From an uncultured Pelagibacteraceae bacterium (lineage in GTDB: Bacteria > Pseudomonadota > Alphaproteobacteria > Pelagibacterales > Pelagibacteraceae), in contig CACIQQ010000004.1 in the NCBI GenBank assembly GCA_902588835.1, positions 36,558 through 100,557 on the forward strand: a DNA stretch of 64,000 nt. The letters are read 5' to 3'. The notes under the pieces are model-generated. The model was not told the DNA's origin. It made no database searches and worked only from the letters and a program-made list of their open reading frames with translations. The position numbers and the translations under genes are program-made. Below, piece after piece: positions 9,856-19,360 of the stretch (position 1 is the stretch's first letter; each line of letters begins with the position of its first letter).

Positions 9856-11197
9856 AATTCTAATAATTGATGATAATCCAGACATAAGAAATATTCTTAA
9901 AGATTTAATTTCTGATGCAGGTTATGAAACTAGAATTGCTGCAAATTATAATCAAGCTTTAAATGAAATAGATAAGAAATTACCTGATGTAGCAATTATA
10001 GATGTTAAACTTGATAAAGGTGATAATGATGGTATTGAACTATTAACTCATATCAAAAATAAGAATAAAGATATTCCAGTAATAATCATTTCAGGACACG
10101 CTAATATCGAAATGGCTATCAAATCTCTTAAATCTGGGGCTTTTGAATTTTTAGAAAAACCATTTGATGAAGAAAGATTAATGAATTTTGTTAAAAGAGC
10201 TGTAGAGAATTTTAAATTGAAAAATGAAAATAAAGTTCTTGAAACTAAACTGTTTCACTCTTTTGATTTAATTGGAAATAGTCAAAATATTGAAAAAATA
10301 AGAGAACAGATAGAAAAGTTATCTAATTCAGAAAGTAGAATATTCATATATGGGCCGACAGGCTCCGGCAAAGAATTAATAGCTAGAAAAATTCATAAAC
10401 TTTCAAAAAGAAATAAAGGTCCATTTGTCATTTTAAACGGCGCCCTATTGGATGTTAAAAAATATGAGCTAGAACTTTTTGGTGAAGAAAAAGAAAATGG
10501 TTCAATTACATACGGTTCACTCGAAAAAGCTTCAGGGGGAACTCTTTTAATTGATGAGATTTCTGAAATACCTCTTGAAACCCAATCAAAGATATTACGA
10601 GTTCTCATTGATCAAAAATTTAAAAGAATTAATAGCAATCATGATATTAAAGTGAATGTTAGAATAATTTGTACTTCTAGTAAAAACATTATTAATGAAA
10701 CTCAACTTGGAAATTTCAGGGAAGATTTATTCCATAGATTAAATGTTTTTCAAATTACTATTGAACCGCTTAGCAATAGGGTAAGCGATATACCTCTTTT
10801 AATTGAGTATTTTTCTAAAACAATATCAAATACTTATAATCTCAAGGATCTGAATATTGATAAAGAAGATTCATACCTAATAAATCATTTTTGGCCGGGA
10901 AATGTTAGGGAGTTGAGAAATTTAATAGAAAGAATTGCAATATTATCAAATAATGATCCAAACAAAATAAAGACAATTATAAAAGAATCTATCAAACAAG
11001 GTGGAATAGAAACAATTAAAAGTAATAACTTATCTGTTCCATTAAAGGAAGCGAGAGAAAACTTTGAAAAAGAATATTTAACAACTCAATTAAAAAAATT
11101 TGGGGGAAATATTTCAAAAACGGCAAAGTTTGTAGGAATGGAAAGATCCGCCCTTCATAGAAAATTAAAAGGTTTAGGCGTTAAGGACTTAAATTAA
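9845..11197 (+). CDS. ntrX: response regulator NtrX (REC-AAA-Fis)
   Basis: REC domain, GPTGSGKELIARKIHK Walker A, GGTLLIDEISEIP Walker B, C-terminal Fis-like HTH. Confidence 0.9.
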   Translation: MSTEILIIDDNPDIRNILKDLISDAGYETRIAANYNQALNEIDKKLPDVAIIDVKLDKGDNDGIELLTHIKNKNKDIPVIIISGHANIEMAIKSLKSGAFEFLEKPFDEERLMNFVKRAVENFKLKNENKVLETKLFHSFDLIGNSQNIEKIREQIEKLSNSESRIFIYGPTGSGKELIARKIHKLSKRNKGPFVILNGALLDVKKYELELFGEEKENGSITYGSLEKASGGTLLIDEISEIPLETQSKILRVLIDQKFKRINSNHDIKVNVRIICTSSKNIINETQLGNFREDLFHRLNVFQITIEPLSNRVSDIPLLIEYFSKTISNTYNLKDLNIDKEDSYLINHFWPGNVRELRNLIERIAILSNNDPNKIKTIIKESIKQGGIETIKSNNLSVPLKEARENFEKEYLTTQLKKFGGNISKTAKFVGMERSALHRKLKGLGVKDLN

Positions 11198-12570
11198 TGA
11201 ATATAATAATTTGTGGGGCAGGTAGAGTAGGCTATACGATTGCTAAACTTCTAAGTGAACAAGACCATTCTATTACCGTTATAGATCAATCTAGTGATGA
11301 TATCCAAAAAATTAATGATGATTTAGATGTTAAATCTATCGTGGGTAAAGCTACATATCCATCTGTACTTGAAAAAGCAAATGCCGAGGATGCTGACATG
11401 ATAATTGCTGTTACAAGAAATGATGAAATTAATATGCTAATTTGCCAAATTGCCTTTTCTATTTTTAAAATTGGAAAAAAAATTGCAAGAATTCGATCCC
11501 AAGATTATTTAAATCCTAAATTTTCCTTAGTTTATAATAAAGAAAATCTACCTATTGATGTGATAATTTCCCCAGAGGTAGAAATTGCTAAATCTATCCA
11601 AAGAAAGTTGGAGGCGCCAGGAGCGATCGATAACGTACCTTTTGCTGACAACAAGATACGTTTGCTTGAAATTGATGTTAATGAAAAATGCCCATTGATT
11701 AATATTGAGTTGAACAAAATAACAAAAAAATTTCCAAAACTTGAGGCTAATATTCTTGGTGTAGTCCGTGAAGAGAAATTTATTATTTTAAAAAAAAACG
11801 ATATTTTAAAACTAAATGACAAGGCTTATGTAATAATTAACTCATCTCAAATGCAATTAACACTAGATGCATTTGGACATAATGAAAAAATTTCTAATAA
11901 GTTTTTAATTATTGGTGGTGGAAATATAGGTTTTAATTTAGCAAAAAATCTTGAAAGCTCTCGTGAGTCTGCAAGGATAAAGATAATTGAAAAAAATAAA
12001 GAAAGAGCAGAATATATAGCCAATGAACTTAATAATTCACTAGTTATTAATGGTAATGGACTTGAAGAAGATGTTCTAAAAGAAGCAAACATAGATGAGT
12101 CCGAAACTGTATTAGCTCTAACAAATGATGATGAAGATAATTTGATGGTTAGTGTTTTAGTAGAAAAATTTTCAAAAGATAAAAGGACAATGGCATTGAT
12201 AAATAAACCAAATTATTCAATTTTACAGTCTTCATTAAAAATAGATGACTTAATCGATCCAAGAATGAATACAGTTTCGAGTATTCTTAAACATGTTCAT
12301 AAAGGCACAATTGAAACAGCCTACAGTATTTCGAATGGTGATTATGAAGTAATTGAAGCAGAAATAATTGACACTTCAGAATTAATTGACAAAGAATTAA
12401 AAAACTCAAATTTACCAGAGAATATTAGAATAGGTGCTATATTAAGAAAAAACGATATAATAATCCCATCATCAAAATTTATTTTTAAAAAAAAAGATAT
12501 AGTCGTTTTTTTAGCAAAAAGAGATCAGTTACCTATTGTAGAGAATTTATTTAGAATAAGCTCGATTTAA
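11197..12570 (+). CDS. trkA: Trk potassium transporter peripheral NAD-binding protein TrkA
   Basis: Duplicated Rossmann folds (MNIIICGAGRVGYTIAKLL, FLIIGGGNIGFNLAKNLE). Confidence 0.95.
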   Translation: MNIIICGAGRVGYTIAKLLSEQDHSITVIDQSSDDIQKINDDLDVKSIVGKATYPSVLEKANAEDADMIIAVTRNDEINMLICQIAFSIFKIGKKIARIRSQDYLNPKFSLVYNKENLPIDVIISPEVEIAKSIQRKLEAPGAIDNVPFADNKIRLLEIDVNEKCPLINIELNKITKKFPKLEANILGVVREEKFIILKKNDILKLNDKAYVIINSSQMQLTLDAFGHNEKISNKFLIIGGGNIGFNLAKNLESSRESARIKIIEKNKERAEYIANELNNSLVINGNGLEEDVLKEANIDESETVLALTNDDEDNLMVSVLVEKFSKDKRTMALINKPNYSILQSSLKIDDLIDPRMNTVSSILKHVHKGTIETAYSISNGDYEVIEAEIIDTSELIDKELKNSNLPENIRIGAILRKNDIIIPSSKFIFKKKDIVVFLAKRDQLPIVENLFRISSI

Positions 12571-13974
12571 ATGTTAAATTTTTCACAGCTTTATCTTGGA
12601 ATATTTTCTTTATTCATTTCATTTTTATCCTTTTTAAATATCATTTATTGTTATTACTTTGATCTATTTTTAGACATAGGAAGTTTTTTTTTCATTTTTT
12701 TAATTACACTTTTTTTTGGTTCTTTGATCTTTTTCAAAAAAAAAAATTTAAAAAAAACATCTATATTTGAGAAAATTTTAACAGTTATTACTGGTTATTT
12801 GATAATACCAATATTATTAGCAATACCTTATTATTTAATACTAAATAATTTAAGTTTATTTGATGCATACTTCGAGTCTGTCTCAGGTTTTACTTCAACT
12901 GGCTTCACAGTGTTTGAAAACATAAAGCATTTAAATCAAAGCTTAATTTTATGGAGATCTTCGACTCAGTGGATTGGTGGATTATATTTTTTGATTTCAC
13001 TTATCTTGTTAATTGATATTTTTGATACAAATTTAAAAAAATCACTTACAAATTTTATTTCATTTAGTAGCAGCGAAACATTAAAACAATCTTTTAAAAT
13101 AAGTTTTATCTACTTCGTACTAACCATTGCAATATTCGTATTACTATCGATTTCTGGAGTAAGGATATTTGATTCTTTTAACTTATCCTTGACGCTAATT
13201 TCATCGGGAGGTTTTTTGCCTGATAATAATCTTAGTTTAATTGTTGATGGTAAATTTCAACAAATAGTTCTTTCAATATCGATGCTTTTATCTTTTTTTA
13301 GTCTTTTTTTATTATACAATTTGGTATTTTTTAAAAAGAAGAATTTAAATTTTTTATTTGAAGACCTTTATCTTTTATTTTATTTATTGTTTTTACTAAC
13401 AATATTTTTTATTTTTTTTAATTATAATAATAATTTTTCAATACTTTTTTTATCAATTTGCAGTTCTATATCGAATATCGGTTTTTCTTTAGATGTGCCA
13501 CAAAATCTAATATTTATTTACCTAATTTTAATAATAATAGGTGGATCTTTTTTTTCGACTAGTTCAGGGCTTAGATTTTCCAAACTTTTTTTATTGTTCA
13601 AATTTTCAATAAATGAGCTCGTATCACATGCCAAGCCTAAAAACGTTTACTCAAATAAACTGCCCTTTTTTAATATATATTTTGAGAATGAAGATTTTCA
13701 TAAGTATTTTTTATCAGTGGTAATATTTGTAATTTCTTTAAGTATTTTGTCTTTATTCCTAACAATGTCCGGGATAAGTAGCGAAATATCTTTTAAATTG
13801 TCTATTTTGACTCTTATGAATACAGTTAATTCCTCATTAACTAATTTAGAAAATTTTGATTTTTTTGAGTTAGGTGTTTTTTCAAAGTTTTCTTTAATTC
13901 TTTTTATGATGATCGGTAGAGTTGAATTATTATCAATTCTAATTATTATGAAAAAATTCTTTTTTAAAAGTTAA
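12571..13974 (+). CDS. trkH: Trk potassium transporter membrane subunit TrkH
   Basis: Multi-TM; SVSGFTSTGFTVF filter-like repeat; follows trkA. Confidence 0.9.
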   Translation: MLNFSQLYLGIFSLFISFLSFLNIIYCYYFDLFLDIGSFFFIFLITLFFGSLIFFKKKNLKKTSIFEKILTVITGYLIIPILLAIPYYLILNNLSLFDAYFESVSGFTSTGFTVFENIKHLNQSLILWRSSTQWIGGLYFLISLILLIDIFDTNLKKSLTNFISFSSSETLKQSFKISFIYFVLTIAIFVLLSISGVRIFDSFNLSLTLISSGGFLPDNNLSLIVDGKFQQIVLSISMLLSFFSLFLLYNLVFFKKKNLNFLFEDLYLLFYLLFLLTIFFIFFNYNNNFSILFLSICSSISNIGFSLDVPQNLIFIYLILIIIGGSFFSTSSGLRFSKLFLLFKFSINELVSHAKPKNVYSNKLPFFNIYFENEDFHKYFLSVVIFVISLSILSLFLTMSGISSEISFKLSILTLMNTVNSSLTNLENFDFFELGVFSKFSLILFMMIGRVELLSILIIMKKFFFKS

Positions 13975-13999
13975 TTTAGTATTATATATTAATTACTTT

Positions 14000-14076
14000 G
14001 CGCCCTTAGCTCAGCTGGATAGAGCAACGGTTTTCTAAACCGTGGGTCGGAGGTTCGAATCCTTCAGGGCGCGCCA
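14000..14076 (+). tRNA. tRNA-Arg (anticodon TCT)
   Basis: Cloverleaf: acceptor gcgccct/agggcgc, anticodon stem-loop acggt-ttTCTaa-accgt, ggttcgaatcc T-arm, encoded CCA. Confidence 0.95.
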
Positions 14077-14160
14077 GTATTCTACCTATGGTTGATAATA
14101 GATTTCATTAAGCTTATTAATTAAGTCAATTTGTACACGAAAGACAGTTGATCAATTTTT

Positions 14161-14218
14161 ATTTAAGTGCTTAAATTAACTAATTCAAAAATAATTTTGA
14201 ATTAATTTGTTAACAAAT
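14161..14218. repeat. cluster of three perfect dyad symmetries upstream of aapJ
   Basis: ATTTAAG-TG-CTTAAAT (14161-14176); TAATTCAAAA-ATAA-TTTTGAATTA (14181-14204); ATTTGTTAACAAAT (14205-14218). Confidence 0.8.
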
Positions 14219-14241
14219 AAATAACTAATAAGAGGAAATAT

Positions 14242-15279
14242 ATGTTTAAACATTTAAAACAATTGACTTCTTTATTTGCTATGATTGCCGTTCTGTTTGC
14301 TTTTACAACAGAAGCAATGGCTAAAAAGTCAAAAACTCTAAAAAACACTCAAAAGAAGGGTTTTGTTAGATGTGGTGTTTCTCAAGGTCTTCCTGGATTT
14401 TCAAATGCTGATGCATCTGGAAATTGGACAGGTATCGACGTTGATGTATGTAGAGCAGTAGCAGCTGCTGTACTAGGTGATGCTAATAAGGTTAAGTTCA
14501 CTCCACTAAGTGCGAAAGAAAGATTTACTGCGCTTACTTCAGGTGAAATTGATGTATTAGCAAGAAATACTACTTGGACACTTTCTAGAGACGCTGACAT
14601 CGGTCTTACTTTCGTAGGTGTAAACTTTTACGATGGTCAAGGTTTTATGGTCAGAAAAAGCTCTGGAATTACGTCAGTAGATCAGTTTAAAAATGGTATC
14701 TCAGCTTGTACAAACATTGGTACAACAACTGAGCTTAATATGAGAGACTTCTTTAATTCAAGAGGAATTTCTTATGAGCCAGTAGCATTCGAAAAAGCAG
14801 ACGAAGTCGTTGCTGCTTACGATGCAGGTAGATGTGATACTTACACAACTGATAAATCAGGATTAGCTGCTCAAAGAACTAAAATGAAGAATCCAGACGA
14901 GCACATTGTTCTTCCAGAAACTATTTCTAAAGAGCCTTTAGGACCAGTTGTAAGACAGGGTGATGCTGTTTGGGAAGATATCGTAAGATGGTCATTAAAT
15001 ACTATGATCGAAGCAGAAGAATACGGTATTACTTCAGCTAACGCAGATTCAATGAAAACTTCTGATAACCCACAAATCAAAAGACTTGTTGGTGCAGAAG
15101 GTGAAATGGGTGCTGCTTTTGGTTTAGATAACGAGTGGAACCTAAGAATTATTAAGCAAGTTGGTAACTATGGTGAAAGCTACAAAAGAAATATAGCTGA
15201 CACAGGTATTTTACCAGATAGAGGTCCAAACCAATTATGGACAAAAGGCGGAATTTTATACGTTCCACCAGCAAGATAA
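14242..15279 (+). CDS. aapJ: general L-amino-acid ABC transporter substrate-binding protein AapJ
   Basis: Signal peptide, FVRCGVSQGLPGFS, GIDVDVCRAVAAAVLGD; followed by aapQMP. Confidence 0.92.
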   Translation: MFKHLKQLTSLFAMIAVLFAFTTEAMAKKSKTLKNTQKKGFVRCGVSQGLPGFSNADASGNWTGIDVDVCRAVAAAVLGDANKVKFTPLSAKERFTALTSGEIDVLARNTTWTLSRDADIGLTFVGVNFYDGQGFMVRKSSGITSVDQFKNGISACTNIGTTTELNMRDFFNSRGISYEPVAFEKADEVVAAYDAGRCDTYTTDKSGLAAQRTKMKNPDEHIVLPETISKEPLGPVVRQGDAVWEDIVRWSLNTMIEAEEYGITSANADSMKTSDNPQIKRLVGAEGEMGAAFGLDNEWNLRIIKQVGNYGESYKRNIADTGILPDRGPNQLWTKGGILYVPPAR

Positions 15280-15296
15280 TTCATCTTAAAATACTT

Positions 15297-15328
15297 AAAA
15301 AGGGCTAGATTTATCTAGCCCTTTTTTT
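15297..15328 (+). terminator. hairpin plus T-run between aapJ and aapQ
   Basis: AAAGGGCTAGAT..ATCTAGCCCTTT followed by a T-run. Confidence 0.85.
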
Positions 15329-15342
15329 TATTATACGTTCAA

Positions 15343-16494
15343 ATGAATAATAAAATTAAAAGAATTCTTCCCCAACTTTTAACCATCCTATTCGTAGTTT
15401 TTGTTTTTGGTTTTTTTACAATAAATGCACAAGTCAATATGGATAATAGAGGTATTGATTTTGGCTTTGGTTTTTTATCACAAGAAGCTTCATTTGATAT
15501 GCAGTTCACTTTGCTTGATTACGATGGTCAGGACTCTTACCTTTGGGCTTATGTAGTAGCTTTACTAAATACACTTTTAGTATCCTTTTTGGGTATAATA
15601 TTTTGTACTATTTTAGGAGTTATAATTGGTGTTGCGAGACTATCGCAAAATTTTTTAATTAAGAATTCAGCAGCTTGGTATGTAGAGTTCTTTAGAAACA
15701 TACCTCTATTATTACAAATATTCTTTTGGTATTACGCTGCATTAAGAGCATTACCTTTACCTGAAAATGCTCAGCCTTGGTTCGGTGTAACTTATATGAC
15801 TATTAAAGGTTATTACATTCCTTCTATGATTTGGGAAAATTTAAATGTATTTATGTCATGTTTGATAGCTGCAATTGTAGCTATTATCTTTATAAGAGTT
15901 TATGCGAAAAAAATTCAAGAAAGAGAGGGTAAACAATTACCAGTTTTATATATATCTTTAGCTTTAATTACTATTTTACCATTGCTTTCATTTTTAATTG
16001 GGGGAGTAACCCTTAATTTTGAAATGCCAGTTTTAAAACAATTAGCACAAACATCATTTATTTTTGAGGGTGGAATTGCATTACCACCTGAGCTGATAGC
16101 TTTAGTTTTAGCACTTTCACTTTATACTTCAACTTTTGTGGCTGAATGTGTAAGAGCTGGAATTCAAGGTATAAGCAAGGGTCAAAAAGAAGCTGCTGCA
16201 TCGGTTGGTCTGACACCTAATCAAATTTTGAAATTAGTAATTATGCCACAAGCTTTAAGAATTATTATTCCACCAACAACAAATCAATATTTAAATTTAA
16301 CAAAAAATTCATCTTTAGCTGCTGCAATAGCATATCCAGATTTAGTTTTAGTTTTTGCAGGAACTGCTTTGATGCAAACAGGTAAAGCGATCGAGATAGT
16401 TGGTATTACGATGTTAACTTATTTATCAATTAGTTTAGCTATTGCTGCACTAATGAATTGGTACAATAAACGAATAGAAATTAAGGAAAAATAA
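15343..16494 (+). CDS. aapQ: amino acid ABC transporter permease AapQ
   Basis: His/Glu/Gln/Arg/opine-type permease; EAAASVGLTPNQILKLVIMPQALRIIIPP EAA loop. Confidence 0.92.
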   Translation: MNNKIKRILPQLLTILFVVFVFGFFTINAQVNMDNRGIDFGFGFLSQEASFDMQFTLLDYDGQDSYLWAYVVALLNTLLVSFLGIIFCTILGVIIGVARLSQNFLIKNSAAWYVEFFRNIPLLLQIFFWYYAALRALPLPENAQPWFGVTYMTIKGYYIPSMIWENLNVFMSCLIAAIVAIIFIRVYAKKIQEREGKQLPVLYISLALITILPLLSFLIGGVTLNFEMPVLKQLAQTSFIFEGGIALPPELIALVLALSLYTSTFVAECVRAGIQGISKGQKEAAASVGLTPNQILKLVIMPQALRIIIPPTTNQYLNLTKNSSLAAAIAYPDLVLVFAGTALMQTGKAIEIVGITMLTYLSISLAIAALMNWYNKRIEIKEK

Positions 16495-16496
16495 AA

Positions 16497-17765
16497 ATGA
16501 ATTTAAGTCTAAATAGAATTAAAAGCCAGAACCAAATGACCAATATTTACATTGGGAGTGCTTTATTAATTTTAAGTATTCTTGATGTTTTTTTAAATTC
16601 TTTTTTTGGAGTCAATGTTAGTGGTTCTTTACCAGGAAATTTGAGTATTTTTTTCCCTTTAATTCTTGGTTTTTTAGGTTTGTCTTATTTAAGGACAGAG
16701 TACAGTGGATATAAATTTTTAGACTCTCTTAATAAGAATATTAATACATCTAACTTTAATGCATTTCTTACACTGTTTATAACTTTTGCTATTTTAAAAG
16801 CTTTTCCCCCAGCACTAAGTTGGATGGTATTAGATGCTAATATTTCCGGTGACACAAAAGAGGCATGTACAGGTACAGGGGCTTGTTGGACCTACATAAA
16901 AGTTTGGTTTAAGAGATTTATGTATGGAATGTACCCTAATGAACTTCATTGGAGAATAAATTCCGCATTTTTATTAGTTATAGGACTTGGTTTTGTTGGT
17001 TACTTTTTTAAAGAAAATTTAAAAAAATACTTAGCTTTATATTATGTAGTGATCTATCCAATAATTGCTTTCTTAATAATCTATTATTTGATTTCAGGGG
17101 GAGCATTTGGTTTAGTTTGGGTAGAAACTGGAGCTTGGGGTGGTTTATCTTTAACGTTTATTGTCTCATTTTTTTGTTTAATTTTCTGTTTTCCGCTTGG
17201 AATGATCTTGGCATTAGGAAGAAGATCTAATTTACCGGCTATAAGATATATTTCAGTTGGTTACATTGAATTTTGGAGAGGAGTTCCATTAATAACAGTA
17301 TTATTTATGTCATCAGTAATGTTTCCAATGTTTTTACCTCAAGATTTCTTCATGGATAAATTAGTTAGAGTAATTATAGCTATAACTTTGTTTGAAGCGG
17401 CATATTGTGCTGAAGTTATTAGAGGTGGTTTACAAGCTCTACCTAGAGGTCAATACGATGCAGCAAAATCTTTAGGAATGGGATATTGGAAAATGCATAT
17501 TTTTGTAATATTACCACAAGCTTTGAAATTAGTAATTCCTGGAATTGCAAATACATTTTTAGCATTGGTAAAAGATACGCCGTTAATATTTGTAGTTGGC
17601 TTAGCTGAAATTGCAGGAATGCTTGCCTTAGCTAAAACAAATCCAAAATGGCTTGGTTTTGCTATGGAAGGATATATTTTTGCAGCAATAATTTTCTGGA
17701 TAATTTGCTATGCAATGAGCAAATATAGTTATAACCTTGAGGAAAAATATAAAACTGAAAGATAA
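16497..17765 (+). CDS. aapM: amino acid ABC transporter permease AapM
   Basis: Second permease with [33 protein letters not shown] loop. Confidence 0.92.
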   Translation: MNLSLNRIKSQNQMTNIYIGSALLILSILDVFLNSFFGVNVSGSLPGNLSIFFPLILGFLGLSYLRTEYSGYKFLDSLNKNINTSNFNAFLTLFITFAILKAFPPALSWMVLDANISGDTKEACTGTGACWTYIKVWFKRFMYGMYPNELHWRINSAFLLVIGLGFVGYFFKENLKKYLALYYVVIYPIIAFLIIYYLISGGAFGLVWVETGAWGGLSLTFIVSFFCLIFCFPLGMILALGRRSNLPAIRYISVGYIEFWRGVPLITVLFMSSVMFPMFLPQDFFMDKLVRVIIAITLFEAAYCAEVIRGGLQALPRGQYDAAKSLGMGYWKMHIFVILPQALKLVIPGIANTFLALVKDTPLIFVVGLAEIAGMLALAKTNPKWLGFAMEGYIFAAIIFWIICYAMSKYSYNLEEKYKTER

Positions 17766-18499
17766 TGTCTAATTCTATAATAAATATCGAAAACGTTAAT
17801 AAATGGTTTGGTGATTTCCAAGTTTTAAAAGATATTAACTTAGAAGTACAAGCAAAACAAAAGATTGTAGTCTGCGGTCCGTCAGGCTCTGGAAAATCAA
17901 CGTTAATAAGATGTATTAATAGATTAGAAGAGCACCAAGAAGGTAAAATCATTGTTGATGGAACAGAACTTAGTGAAAATACAAAAAATATTGAGCAAAT
18001 TAGAGCTGAGGTTGGTATGGTTTTCCAACAATTTAATTTATTTCCGCACTTATCTATTTTAGATAACTGCACTTTAGCACCTATTTGGGTAAAAAAGATG
18101 CCAAAAAAGCAAGCAGAAGAACTTGCAATGCAACAATTAGAACAAGTCCAAATAGCTGACCAAGCACATAAGTTTCCAGGTCAATTATCAGGGGGCCAAC
18201 AACAAAGATCAGCTATTGCTAGAGCTTTATGTATGCAGCCTAAGATAATGTTATTTGATGAACCTACTTCTGCGCTTGATCCTGAGATGATTAAAGAGGT
18301 TTTAGATGCAATGGTGAACCTTGCTAAAGGTGGTATGACAATGATCGTTGTAACTCATGAAATGGGATTTGCAAAAGAAGTAGCTGACGAGGTTATTTTT
18401 ATGGACGAAGGTATGATAGTTGAAAAAAATACTACGAAAGAATTTTTTGCTAACCCAAAAAGTGACAGAACAAAACTTTTCTTAAGTCAAATATTATAA
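17765..18499 (+). CDS. aapP: amino acid ABC transporter ATP-binding protein AapP
   Basis: [46 protein letters not shown]. Confidence 0.95.
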   Translation: MSNSIINIENVNKWFGDFQVLKDINLEVQAKQKIVVCGPSGSGKSTLIRCINRLEEHQEGKIIVDGTELSENTKNIEQIRAEVGMVFQQFNLFPHLSILDNCTLAPIWVKKMPKKQAEELAMQQLEQVQIADQAHKFPGQLSGGQQQRSAIARALCMQPKIMLFDEPTSALDPEMIKEVLDAMVNLAKGGMTMIVVTHEMGFAKEVADEVIFMDEGMIVEKNTTKEFFANPKSDRTKLFLSQIL

Positions 18500-18500
18500 A

Positions 18501-18523
18501 TTTTGCATGCCTGACATGCAAAA
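18501..18523. repeat. perfect 9-bp inverted repeat downstream of the aap operon
   Basis: TTTTGCATG-cctga-CATGCAAAA; no T-run follows. Confidence 0.75.
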
Positions 18524-18668
18524 AATGTTGTATTTTCGTATATTTCTTAAAAGCAATTTAGAGCTTTTCTAATATTGTCAAGCCTCAAAATTACCCAAAA
18601 AAAATTTTTTTTCTGCTTGCATAAACCCTTAGGATAGAGTTCAATCTTGGTTTTTAAGAGGGGTCTTA

Positions 18669-19040
18669 ATGGAAGATAATTTTAATAAACACTTAGGAAA
18701 CAAACTTAAGTTAAGAAGACTGGCACTTGGTCTTACACAAACAAAAGTAGCAAAAGCAATCAACGTAACATTTCAACAAATTCAAAAATACGAAAAGGGC
18801 ACAAATGGAGTAAGCTCTATAAGATTACTTCAATTGTCGAACTATTTGAAAGTTCCAATAAATTATTTTTTTGAAGATTTTTCAGAATACTTAATTAATG
18901 CTGATAAAATTAAAGAAGGTCACATGAACGTGAACTATAATTTTTTAGTTAAGGTATATTCTGAACTAACTAACGATCAAAAAATCAAATTTAGCAAAAA
19001 TTTACAATCACTTAACGTTGGAATACAAAAGACTGGTTAA
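18669..19040 (+). CDS. XRE-family (Cro/CI HTH) transcriptional regulator
   Basis: LGNKLKLRRLALGLTQTKVAKAINVTFQQIQKYEKGTNGVSSIRLLQLSNYLKV helix-turn-helix. Confidence 0.88.
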   Translation: MEDNFNKHLGNKLKLRRLALGLTQTKVAKAINVTFQQIQKYEKGTNGVSSIRLLQLSNYLKVPINYFFEDFSEYLINADKIKEGHMNVNYNFLVKVYSELTNDQKIKFSKNLQSLNVGIQKTG

Positions 19041-19042
19041 TT

Positions 19043-19118
19043 TGGCTCCTCGGGCAGGACTCGAACCTGCGACCAATTGATTAACAGTCAACTGCTCTAC
19101 CAACTGAGCTACCGAGGA
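19043..19118 (-). tRNA. tRNA-Asn (anticodon GTT)
   Basis: Reverse complement tcctcggtagctcagttggtagagcagttgactGTTaatcaattggtcgcaggttcgagtcctgcccgaggagcca. Confidence 0.95.
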
Positions 19119-19169
19119 ATATAAAAATCAAAACTTACTTTTTTTTTACTTGAAAACAACTCTTTTTTT

Positions 19170-19243
19170 TGGAGGTAACGCCCGGAATCGAACCGGGATA
19201 CAAGGATTTGCAATCCTCTGCGTAACCATTCCGCCACGTTACC
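19170..19243 (-). tRNA. tRNA-Cys (anticodon GCA)
   Basis: Reverse complement ggtaacgtggcggaatggttacgcagaggattGCAaatccttgtatcccggttcgattccgggcgttacctcca. Confidence 0.95.
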
Positions 19244-19360
19244 GATAAATCTGATTATAAAACAATTTATTAGATGTTTATATATGAAATATTCTATCAA
19301 ATTCAATCAGAATTTGTTTATTGTTAAATACGTTTATTGAATTATAAACTATAAACACCA

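Noticed and set aside
17662-18072. Minus ORF 136 aa opposite aapM/aapP
   Set aside because: Antisense to strongly conserved ABC genes; no recognised motif.
19109-19306. ORF on minus strand (65 aa, GNVAEWLRRGLQILVSRFDSGRYLQ)
   Set aside because: It translates the tRNA-Cys gene; a typical tRNA-derived spurious ORF.
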